DNA of 27,499 nt from Welwitschia mirabilis (taxonomy: Eukaryota; Gnetophyta; Gnetopsida; Welwitschiales). Of this stretch, positions 19,401-27,499 are shown in pieces; the first letter of the stretch is position 1; each line of letters starts with the position of its first letter. A program made the translations under genes and the position numbers. Under the pieces are notes generated by a model. That model saw only the letters and a program-made list of their open reading frames with translations. It had not been told where the DNA came from and made no database searches. The DNA is taken from assembly GCA_051453625.1 (NCBI GenBank), contig JBOZIK010000001.1:110960837-110988335 (forward strand). The letters are read 5' to 3'.

Positions 19401-20767
19401 TGGATGGTTTCATAATGTAAGAAGGAGTTTCAAGGTACTAAGGTTGTAAATAATCATTGAGTATCTACTAGGCTTGGGAATTACCATGTACATTAGATTT
19501 TCTATGAGAGTAAAATTGGTTAGGATGTTGTGAATACATTTAACTAGGTTGATTTGAAAAAGATTATATTTGATTTAAGGTTTTCGAAAATGATTGGTTA
19601 TGAGGTAAAGGTTGAGAAAAGGATTGGCTTTATGGATTAGAAATATAAGATGGATGTTTATTAAAGAAAATCTATCTTTAATACAAATGAAAAAATAATT
19701 ACAATAGGGATTGGTTATACTATTGATGCTTAAGGTGTTTTAAAAATTATTTGTTAGACATAGGATCATTACTACATTATGGGTCTTGTCAAGTTAAGAG
19801 TTCATTGTAAGTATGTTCATAAGAGCCTTGTGATGGAGGTCAAAACGAGGATTTCTCTTCATTATGGCTTTGATTATTTAGGGATTTCATCTTATCATTT
19901 AAAGGAATCAAAGCAAATTAACCCAAGTTAATTTAGGATCCGATGCCTATAAGTTCAAAATTCTACAAAGGAAGCCCAAAAGTATAAAACATTTAAAGAC
20001 TTACAAAAAAGGATTTTACTAAATTTGTAGAGGTTACATCATAGAAATCCAATAGTGCTAGTTATTTTCAGAGTTTTGAATTTAGACTTTAACAAACTAT
20101 TAGAGCTAACAGGTCCTACTAAATGATAAATCAAGAACACAAAAAAATCAAACAGAAAGTAAAATGGCCTAATATAAAATAAATTAACAACTAAATTAAT
20201 GATTATTTTTTCTTTAAATAAAATAAAAATTTTAGAAAACAAAATTGAAAATAGCTAAATATTGAGTTTTAATTCTTATTTTTGAAATAAGATTCTAAAG
20301 AAAGCTAACTATAAGACAAACCTTTCTACTTTTTATTTTCCTTGAAATTTTTTTTCTGTTCTTGTTTTTATAAAACAAAATAGAAATTAGAAGGCAAAAT
20401 AAATAGGGCTATTATTTGATTTGATATTTGATATATATTCTTTGCCATTCCTTTTCCTCATTCATCTTCCACTCCAAGGAAATCAACTACTTATGTGAGA
20501 CATACTAATTAAAAAACTATATAATTGTATTCTATTGGTTAGCATGGTAAAGCAAAAATAAAAGAGAAAGATGAGTTTATATTTCATTGGAATTAACTAT
20601 CACCAATCATTGAAATGCAAAAAAAAAAAGCAAACCAATTTGGGTATAAAGATGAGGAGTACGAATTACTATAAAGAAAGGAAAATAGAAATGAAAATGC
20701 AGCTATGTAAAAAGCAAGAGAATAAAATCTTTTACTATGCTAGTAATAACAATTTACTATGCCATTG
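19401..20767 (-). other. Leader and Tyr/Gln/Pro-leaning N-terminal region of family E
   Basis: From the PBS to about 19960 there is no open frame. Between 19960 and 19400 the minus strand gives short stretches such as HNQSFSKTLNQ and YSQHPNQFYSHRKSN, a Gln/Ser/His-rich composition typical of disordered Gag-proximal sequence. Function not assignable. Confidence 0.45.
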
Positions 20768-20785
20768 TCACTAGCGATAGTGCCA
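20768..20785 (-). other. Primer-binding site of family E, tRNA-Asp type
   Basis: TGGCACTATCGCTAGTGA on the minus strand agrees at 11 of 18 places with TGGCGCCGTTGCCGGGGA, and six of the seven differences are transitions. The text just after it (CAATGGCATAG) corresponds to ATAATGGCATGG after the PBS of LTR E3, which supports both placements. Confidence 0.7.
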
Positions 20786-21512
20786 AAAATTAATTAAAGT
20801 TATTATATTTATCCAATTTAACCAAGTAGTACTTGGTATTACTCTTTTCATAAGGATGAATATGGTTAGCTTAAAGTCATTATCACATAAACGAGTGTAA
20901 GATAAAATGCAAACAACAAAAATTTAAATCCATGATATGATTAAAAGAAAAACTTTACTTGTTAAAAGTAGAAATTAACTAACACTCTAATCTAGCTTAA
21001 GTTATTTATTCATAAAACTTCAATTCTAGAATATATAGTGATTACTTACATTAAAACTTTTCTTAGCCAAATTGTTAAGTCTAGGTAATAGTGGTGTAAT
21101 CTCTAAGTGTTAATGAAATCCACATAATTTTTAGGTCATATATAAGTATGATAGATAGGAAGTTAAGCCTAAAAACCATCAAACTCTTGCAACTACTACT
21201 AGTAAAGTACACATAGAAACCTGCTTAATAGAGGATACTTGAGATTTAAATAGTTCCTATTAAGCATTTAAGCTATAACATGATTTGCTACTCTAAATCA
21301 AAGAGGGAAACTATAACTTTATTAATATAAAAATAAATTAATTAGCTTACATTTCAAGAAAGAAACATCATGAAGTACAAACTTCTTAGGTTAGCCTTAA
21401 GGCTGGATCACTTCAAAAGAAACTTAACAAACATAATTTTGAAGACTACACCAAGTTATAATAAATATTTTATTAAGAGGGAGTAATGATATAATGAATG
21501 GCTTCTAAGATC

Positions 21513-21520
21513 TTTTATAA
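21513..21520 (-). promoter_or_regulatory. TATA box of LTR E2
   Basis: TTATAAAA on the minus strand lies 30 bases below the minisatellite. The E3 counterpart is TATATAAA at 25003. Confidence 0.55.
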
Positions 21521-21550
21521 GTAAGGTTAAGGAGGGGGATAGTTGGATTT

Positions 21551-21776
21551 CTTATCTCTTAATGGTAGGTGAGATCGGTGAACTTCATCATATAATGCTA
21601 GGTATAAACTTCATCATTTAGTGTTAGGTGATGAGATTTTATCCTATATCTTTAGGTAATGGTTATGATTTCTTGTCTCATAGTATCAAGCAAAATCTTT
21701 ATCATTTAGCATTTGACAAAAGCTTCATCCTTTAGTATTTAGTAAAAGCTTCATCCTATAGCATTTGATATAAAAT
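21551..21776 (-). repeat. Minisatellite, about 8 units of 25-32 bp, in U3 of LTR E2
   Basis: Units written on the plus strand begin at 21551, 21583, 21609, 21641, 21672, 21697, 21723 and 21749. They share the pattern CTTCATC(C/A)T(T/A)TAG(T/C)ATT(T/A)GGTAAAA. The three units from 21697 are the best preserved (26, 26 and 28 bp). Internal periodicity and position next to the TATA box suggest a transcription-factor-binding array; that is inference. Confidence 0.8.
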
Positions 21777-21961
21777 CATCATAATTTCTTTAACATGTGG
21801 CTCTTAGTCAAAATACTTCCAACTGATGCTAACATCATTTGTGTTGATACCACTACCATGTGTCACTCTCAGTTACAATTATCACTTCATTTCCAAGACA
21901 CTATTGTGTGTCTGTCACATCAATGCCATGTATATATCATGTTGATGCCATGCATCTCTTA

Positions 21962-21983
21962 GGATCTTAATTTATTAAGATCC
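21962..21983. repeat. Perfect inverted repeat, 10-bp arms, 2-bp loop
   Basis: GGATCTTAAT TT ATTAAGATCC lies inside LTR E2. It could form a hairpin or be a dimeric protein site. It is unusually perfect for such decayed sequence. Confidence 0.7.
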
Positions 21984-22314
21984 ATTAACTAATAGGTCCT
22001 ACAACTTCCTATCACTTTTTATTTCATAATAGGTCTAGGGTAAAAATTAAAGTTGATGTATGCAAATTTATTAGTGCTACTATATAGATCTACTAGTTCC
22101 ACTAATGTTCTCTGACATGTTGCCTTAATATTTTGGATAGTACTCCATTAAGCTACTAAGTACCTAGATTTATCATGAAAAAGTACATAATTTAATAGTT
22201 CATGATAAAAATAAGGAAAGATACAATTTCATAATAAAAATAGTTAATTACATATTTTTATGAAGCTATTTGACCTACAATACTTAATTTAAACTTTAAT
22301 TTTTACATTTAACG

Positions 22315-23418
22315 ATTTTGCTTTTTCATAATCATTACTGCATGAATGAATTGCATGTCAAAGCTATAATAGTTTCCATAAAAATATAATGTTTGAAATT
22401 ATACTTAAGATAAGAAAGATAAAAATAATTATTCTATTTTTTAAAAAAAGAGAAAAAGAAAAAGAAAAAAAGCAAAGAGAAGTAAAAGAGAGAAATAATT
22501 AGATACAAGATTGTCATGATGTAGAATCTTATACTATGTGTTTTTTACTCTAATGAAACTTCCCTTTCTTTAATACACTGCATATCTCCATTTCACTCCT
22601 AGATTCTTATATTGTAATGTTTTTCATTATACTTTTACAATTTACTATTAAAGTCTGAACCTAGAACCTTGATAGACTCTAATATTATCCACCTATAATA
22701 TGTGGGAATTACTCCTAGAAATCTAAAAGGATACATGCAGTAATAGAATAGCAAAGTTATTCTACAATGCTTTATATTAGTACCAATATTTCTAATTTTT
22801 ATAGATATATTTAAAATTAATATCTTAAAATCTAACATACTTAACATTAATGATGTAGATGAATGTATAATTACATATCTAGTTGATTTCATGCATTGTT
22901 AGATTCAGTTTTACAACATTACAGTCACTACTTATATTAGCATTAGTTATGGATATTTGATAAATTCATTCATTTTCTATATTATCTTTAGTATTTCCAT
23001 TATTACATTTAATCGTATATATTTTGTTTGATTTTTTCATATTAGTATCCACTTGTTTAACTATTTTCTCACTAGTTTTCTAAATTGATCATTTATTAGG
23101 AGATAATCAATCTTAAGAAGGAAATAGATTTTGAATCTCTTAGGTAGTATAGGTTGGATTATCATGGTAATTAAATGTGAATATTACATATAAATGAATT
23201 TTTTCATGTTAGTACAGCTATCAAATAACACAAAATATACTTTGTATATTACAAGATGTGAATAACATATGAGGTACATAGATTAAAACTCTAATAAAAG
23301 TATTTCATGTATTGAAAAAAATTAATTTTTATTTGAAAATAAAAATAAGTCTTTATTTCTTCTAATTCTTCTTCCTCCTCTCTCATGAAGTATAATGATG
23401 AATACATAGCTCTTCCAA
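22315..23418. other. No gene; includes the probable 3' part of a copia-type LTR
   Basis: No convincing coding frame. A purine tract lies at 22443. The last few hundred bases before 23418 are the likely LTR belonging to the iMet PBS at 23419 (T/C-rich CTTCTTCCTCCTCTCTC, then an end at CTTCCA), but its start cannot be fixed because no second copy is present. Confidence 0.4.
22443..22472 (+). repeat. A/G-only tract, 30 bp
   Basis: An uninterrupted purine run (A7GAGA5GA5GA7G), extended with few breaks to 22495. It is low-complexity and may be an expanded polypurine tract or simple sequence. No LTR start was identified after it. Confidence 0.6.
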
Positions 23419-23432
23419 TGGTATCAAAGAGC
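23419..23432 (+). other. tRNA-iMet-type primer-binding site with two extra A
   Basis: TGGTATCAAAGAGC, then TCTTG. The usual site is TGGTATCAGAGC, so AA is inserted after TCA. The preceding CTTCCA would be the LTR end. This is the only sign of a copia-type element here; no Gag or Pol follows. Confidence 0.55.
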
Positions 23433-24534
23433 TCTTGTTGCATGTTTATTATCTAATAATACTTTTTATTTAAAGGATTCCTTAATTTAATTAAATCTTA
23501 TGGATTTTCTTATTACATGTGTATTTCTAATTAGTAGGATCATATTACAAGTTATTATGAAGTAATAAGAATCTTATATATACACCTTCTCTATTCCAGA
23601 ACCCCACACTCCCCTACCCACAACCTAAATAAAAACCTCATAAATACAATTTGAGGGGAAAAAACAACCCCATAAGCAACTTTTATTTTATAAAAATAAG
23701 CAACACACACACACATATATATATTTTATTAATATACATAATCACATACAAATGTATAAAGAATGTTGAAAGGAAAAATGTATTGCTCATGATCTTACCA
23801 TCTTTTATTCATAAATCAAGGAAAGAAGTCGCATACATGAGATTGTCTAGATGTCTAGTTACTTAATTTGTGATTTAAAATCATTGTTTAACCCTATAAT
23901 TTTCGTTTAATTCACTTAGTCACATTTAATGATTCATAAATTTCTTCATTTTTAGTACTTTGATGAGTTTAAAAGGTTCTTGTGGAAATTTAAATAGTTT
24001 ATGATAATGAACATACATCAATCTTAAATTGTATATGTTAACTTTTTCATTTCATGTAATTTAATAGGATTAGAGTTAAATTATCTCTTAAGTTATGAAT
24101 TTGTATTTTCTTAAGATACTCAATGGTGGCTACTAGTAGATGATCCATCATGGTGAATGTAATGAGAATTTATTCTTAATGTAACATATCTTTATTTTAA
24201 ATAGACTCGTTGTATTCTATATTTTGAGTTTAAAACATGTATTTACCACATAAGAAGAAGCTATTGCTCTTTTAAGGGTTATTGATACTTGAACTTATAA
24301 TGAGATGATATGAAATTCTAATTTTTGCAAAACAACTTATGCATATTCATAGAATGCATTAATGAAAATCATGAATCCTTGTCATTAATGTTTATTTTTA
24401 AATTTTGAATTATTTAACCACTCATATTATTTCACAAATTAATTTTTAATTTCAACTTGCAAATAGAACACAATGATACATAATTTTAAAGTCAAAATAA
24501 ATATGGTAAATTTCTTTCATCATGTAATGAGGAA
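23433..24534. other. No gene; locally C-rich patch and microsatellite
   Basis: A TATA-like CTTATATATACACC at about 23572 is followed by an unusually C-rich patch (AACCCCACACTCCCCTACCC, 23600-23620), unlike its surroundings. The short ORF at 23651 crosses the microsatellite and has no recognisable protein. The rest is AT-rich filler. Confidence 0.5.
23703..23724. repeat. Compound microsatellite (AC)6(AT)5
   Basis: Direct count: six AC units followed by five AT units. Confidence 0.95.
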
Positions 24535-24867
24535 TGTTAACATGTAAAAATCAACATTTATATTAACTGTTTTAGGATAATCTATTGTAAGTAAAGACAT
24601 TAATTTAATTATTTTAATCCTAAAATATTCTTATATTTTTCTTAAAATAAAATTAGATGTTATGTTTTTATCATATTAATTACAGATATTTATTTACTTT
24701 TGAGACACATGGTAGAAAATGAACACAATTTTGCATAAAATCATAGTGGTAATGGAGATGTGATGTGGTAACACATAGTAAAAGCATTTGAAGATATGTA
24801 GTAGAGGCATGTAAAGGTGGCACTGGAGCTATATGATAACCTCTATTAACTACTAAATAATAAAGAT

Positions 24868-24981
24868 TCTACCTAATGCTAGAGGATGGAATCTGATCTA
24901 CCTAATGCTACAAGACAAAAGTTTATCTACTTAATGATAAATGATGAAGATAATACTTAATTTTATAAGCCAAGAATATAA
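24868..24981 (+). repeat. Minisatellite, four 28-29 bp units, in U3 of LTR E3
   Basis: Units start at 24868, 24897, 24926 and 24954. The first two are TCTACCTAATGCTAGAGGA.. and TCTACCTAATGCTACAAGA... These are the reverse complement of the E2 type (ACCTA.CATTATATGATGAAG on the same reading strand), so the repeat is a family trait. Confidence 0.75.
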
Positions 24982-25002
24982 CCATCCCTCTCTCCATCTT
25001 AC

Positions 25003-25010
25003 TATATAAA
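25003..25010 (+). promoter_or_regulatory. TATA box of LTR E3
   Basis: TATATAAA (then AGGG) follows the minisatellite by about 20 bases and precedes CCTTCATTGTATTCATC, a likely start region. Confidence 0.6.
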
Positions 25011-25737
25011 AGGGCCTTAAACCCTTCATTGTATTCATCTTTGCCTTGGAGAAATTCGAAACTTTAAAGCATTAACTTGTGATGAACTTCTAGGTGACAC
25101 TTTGTGGTAGTGAGGTGGCCTTTGAGGATTGTTGAGGAGTTCTTTCTACTTCTTTCTTTTTTCTATAAAGTTATTCTTTCTATAATATAAAAGTTATTTT
25201 TATTTAATCTTGATTCATAAGTAATATCATAATTAGAATGCTTGATTAACTTCTTTAACTATTAAGTTTAATTTATGTGTGTAAATTCCTCTTTATTACT
25301 TAGTCTTTTAATTTTATAGATCTTATGTATTTTATGAGTTCTTACTTTTTATTATTATTTAAGATTTCAGTATTGGCTGGATTCATTATTTATTATATGG
25401 TGTATGAGATTATGCCCCATGAATTAGACCAAAATCACTTGGTGGTTTTGATTATTTTATAGGAAAGCAATTGGATAACATTGGATTGAAGGACTACTTT
25501 GAACAAATCGATGATACCTTAGTGCTAGTTTGCTTCCCTCTTTTATAAAGATAAATTTCAACTTAACATTAGACTTCACCATTTTCCTCTATTTCCTTTT
25601 ATTTTTATATTTTACATTAAGATTAAAGATAGTGTAATTCTAGCCAATGCCTAATGTTATCCCTCAGGAAGAATGATAACTAATTTTCTAGCTTAGTTTT
25701 AAATTTGAAACATTATACTACAAAGTTAATTAAATTT

Positions 25738-25755
25738 TGATGCTTTTACCAAGGA
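25738..25755 (+). other. Primer-binding site of the plus-strand family E element
   Basis: TGATGCTTTTACCAAGGA agrees at 11 of 18 places with the tRNA-Asp-type PBS, and ATAATGGCATGG follows as in E2. It is strongly decayed; its placement relies on that shared downstream text. Confidence 0.6.
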
Positions 25756-26451
25756 TAATGGCATGGCAGTAGCTTTGAGGAGCATTAGTTTTTCTTTTTA
25801 TAAGTTTTAATTTTTCTAGTGATGGGTATTGATCCTTATTCTAGTAATACCAAACTAGTTCTTTTTTCTTTTTTATTGTATCCTTTCTAGTAAGTGGTAC
25901 TAGTTCTTCTAGTGTTATCTAAAACTAGTCCTTTTCTTTTTCTTTGTTTTTAATTTTCTAACTTGTTTTCTGAAGGTCTAACATTTGTTCTAGGTTTCTT
26001 TAAAGTTAAGAAAACTTTAAAACTTTAAAAATTTTCTAATCAAACTTTATGATTTTATTATGTACATTTCTCTTTATTTTTTGTGTTTTTACATGCATAT
26101 GAACATTAAAATTTTCCTAAAAATATTTTATGATTCTTGTAATATTTTACTGACATTTATTATTTGTCATCTCTACTTTATTTCACTACATTTTTAAATG
26201 TCAAACATTTAAAATTTTCTCATGATTTTACTTGATTTTGTTTACACCTTTGTTTTACTTCATTATGACCTTGACACTATAAATGTTTTGTCCATAATTG
26301 ATGAATCTTTTGTAAAATCTTAGAATCCTCTCTAAATTATAATCCCTAAAAATCTTTTCTTTTTATTATTTAAACCTTCTTTTAACTATTAGAGCCTATC
26401 TCTTGCATGATCTAGTCTTGTAATAGAATAGTAAGATTAACCAAAGACAAC
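25756..26451 (+). other. Leader of the plus-strand family E element
   Basis: T-rich and non-coding. It contains a loose repetition of TTCTAGT(G/A)(A/T)..GGTA(C/T)T..(A/T)CTAGT words (25818-25930), for example near 25858, 25898 and 25921. No gene. Confidence 0.55.
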
Positions 26452-27335
26452 ATGGACTCCTTTACTAATATTAAAAGGATGAAAGAACTTAGAACCTGAA
26501 ATGAGAATTGGGCTCAACATGACTCTCAAGAACAAACCACAACTGCTTAAAACAATTAAAATAATCAAACTACCTTTTAAAATAATCTAAATGATCCACA
26601 TGATTCATTTGATTAAACCTTATCAAATTAAAAATGCTCAATAGGTTACAGGCTTATTACTTCACCCAAGAAGTGGCTAAATGACAAGATTCTCTCATTG
26701 TTGCTACCAATCAACCTAGGCACATCCTTTACGATTATCTTTAACTACAAAGGCTAGGAACACCTTCTTGTACAATACTATCACTAGTTAATTAAAGGCT
26801 AGAAATTAAACCTTCCACTATATAACTCTTGCCTCATTTTCATGGCCTTGAATCTGTAGATCCTTATCTACATCTTAAAGAATTTAAGTACATCTTATCA
26901 ACTGTCCCTTAATATTCTAATACTCATGATGCACTTAGACTTACTTTATTCCCTTTTTCCCCTAAAAGAGAAAGTAAAATCCTAGTTGTACATACTAAAA
27001 CCCTTCTCCATTACAAATTGGGTAGACTTGAGTAAAGATTTTATCTCTAAGTTATTTCTAATCATAAGACAAATGCCTTAAGAGAGAAATCATGAATTTT
27101 TAATAGAAGGATTAGGAAACCTTCTCCCAAACCTTAATGATATATAAAGATTTATTATTAAAATGCCCCAAGCATGGTTTTGAATTAGGAAGGGAGATAA
27201 GTTTCTTTTATGATGGTTTCTTCACAAATAACTATCAACTAGTGAAAATGATGAGTCATGGTAATTTTCTTAGCATGGCCCTAGATGAGGTTTGAGATTA
27301 TTTATAAAGTAGCTAAAATCTTAAAAAAATTAGGA
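26452..27335 (+). pseudogene. Gag remnant of the plus-strand family E element
   Basis: A possible start ATG at 26452 opens MDSFTNIKRMKELRT. The Gag core follows in the frame of 26799: LLPHFHGLESVDPYLHLKEF, then ALRLTLFPFSPKRESK where intact relatives have LF.FSLKDKAK.W. Later come HKTNAL (about 27063), NAPSMVLN where the family has CPHHG, and a block equivalent to the tyrosine-rich FY.GL segment (27208-27235). These are hallmarks of the plant Ty3 Gag core. Stops and frameshifts are scattered throughout. It ends near 27335, where the sequence changes into the start of an LTR of another family, so the C-terminal half is not present here. Identification of the family is strong. Confidence 0.85.
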
Positions 27336-27339
27336 GAAA

Positions 27340-27499
27340 CCTATTTTGAGTAGTTTTGTAAGACATTTAGATAGGTTTAAGCATAAAACGATGATTATTA
27401 AGAATCAAGGAGAAAATCACCAAAATGCACAAATACTAATACTTTTGAAGACATTTTGAATAAATTCTTATACTTTAAATTTTAAGGAAGAATTAATGA
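27340..27499 (+). repeat. LTR G: start of an A-D/F superfamily LTR at the right edge
   Basis: TATTTTGAGTAGTTTTGTAAG, ACATTTAGATAGGTTTAAGC, TACTTTAAATTTTAAGGAAG and AATTAATGA follow in the same order as the reverse complement of LTR F (15103-14932). The first 30-40 bases of the LTR are absent or unrecognisable, so it joins Gag abruptly. It continues past the window. Confidence 0.65.

Larger units (their letters stand above)
15128..22314 (-). mobile_element. Family E Ty3/gypsy element, minus strand, degenerate
   Basis: From right to left it consists of LTR E2 (22314-20786), a tRNA-Asp-type PBS (20785-20768), a leader and Tyr/Gln-rich part, Gag (about 19400-18880), protease (17960-17440), about 2 kb with nothing recognisable, a purine-leaning tract, and the start of the 3' LTR (15409-15128). 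Reverse transcriptase, RNase H and integrase are not recognisable, and the space after protease is too short for all three, which suggests a large internal deletion. Gag is a close homologue of the one at 26452-27335. Confidence 0.75.
20786..22314 (-). repeat. LTR E2, 5' LTR of the minus-strand family E element (~1.5 kb)
   Basis: On the minus strand it begins CGTTAAATGTAAAAATTAAAG (22314), matching TGTTAACATGTAAAAAT of E1 and E3. It ends just before the PBS at 20785. Its U3 carries imperfect repeats of a CATGGCATCAACAT-like word (21830-21960), a perfect inverted repeat (21962-21983), a minisatellite (21551-21776) and a TATA box. The block around the TATA box aligns with LTR E3 (AACTATCCCCCTCC..TTATAAAAG versus AACCATCCCTCTCT..TATAAAAG). 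Confidence 0.75.
24535..25735 (+). repeat. LTR E3, 5' LTR of a plus-strand family E element
   Basis: It begins TGTTAACATGTAAAAATCAACA, matching LTR E1, and ends before the PBS at 25738; about 1.2 kb. It has the same order as E2: start block, minisatellite (24868-24981), AACCATCCCTCTCT, TATA box, then a TTGTATTCAT-type start region. It is shorter than E2, partly through fewer minisatellite units. Confidence 0.7.

Noticed and set aside
20039-20774. ORFs at 20039-20242 (minus) and 20571-20774 (plus)
   Set aside because: Both fall in the leader of the family E element near the PBS, with low-complexity translations; the plus one runs against the element's strand.
21551-21776. Minisatellite as a CRISPR or centromeric satellite
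   Set aside because: Units are contiguous without spacers, only about eight, and tied to an LTR U3.
22635-22892. 85-codon minus-strand ORF
   Set aside because: No family signature and no neighbour context; length is expected by chance in this composition over 27 kb.
23651-23866. 71-codon ORF as a gene
   Set aside because: Crosses a compound microsatellite and has no recognisable similarity.

Overview
The window looks like gene-poor, repeat-dense plant nuclear DNA, most likely from an angiosperm. It is very AT-rich and strikingly poor in CpG. It has no intact gene, tRNA, rRNA or CRISPR array that I can support, and two runs of N mark assembly gaps (571-1401 and 6974-7073). Nearly everything recognisable is decayed LTR retrotransposon, mainly Ty3/gypsy of the Athila/Tat type. 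The evidence is primer-binding sites (PBS) resembling the tRNA-Asp type, Gag, aspartic protease and env-like fragments, and repeated LTRs. All alignments were made by eye.

Layout. 1-2630 is a minus-strand element running off the left edge: LTR D (1422-2630), a PBS remnant, a gap, then Gag ending in a zinc knuckle. 2631-5683 is the 3' part of a plus-strand element (spacer, env-like ORF remnant, polypurine tract) joined to LTR A (5684-6622). LTR A is itself followed by a PBS and leader. Three plus-strand LTRs of one superfamily therefore lie in a row: A, B (7991-9073) and C (13815-14893). B to C forms a nearly complete element with PBS and polypurine tract. Its only coding remnant is one Asn/Asp/Glu/Lys-rich ORF (9780-11590) that I do not recognise, so it looks non-autonomous. 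Between A and B lies a minus-strand tRNA-iMet-type PBS.

To the right, a truncated LTR start (F, 14894-15127) sits against a second family, E. Family E has a minus-strand element (15128-22314) with Gag and protease remnants, a long 5' LTR (20786-22314) and a 3' LTR cut short where F begins. It also has a plus-strand copy with LTR (24535-25735), PBS and Gag (26452-27335). That Gag is broken near the right edge by the start of another A/B/C/D/F-type LTR. The stretch 22315-24534 holds no gene, only a copia-like iMet PBS at 23419, a purine tract and a microsatellite.

The least ordinary features are an inverted-repeat motif (TGTCATC..GATGACA plus a trailing AGGATGACA) recurring at about 16 sites in LTRs and leaders, a 25-32 bp minisatellite just upstream of the TATA box in family E LTRs, the unknown acidic ORF of the B-C element, and the order of nesting. 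No functional pathway is encoded here. The 'genes working together' are parts of retrotransposons that are now dead or mobilised in trans.
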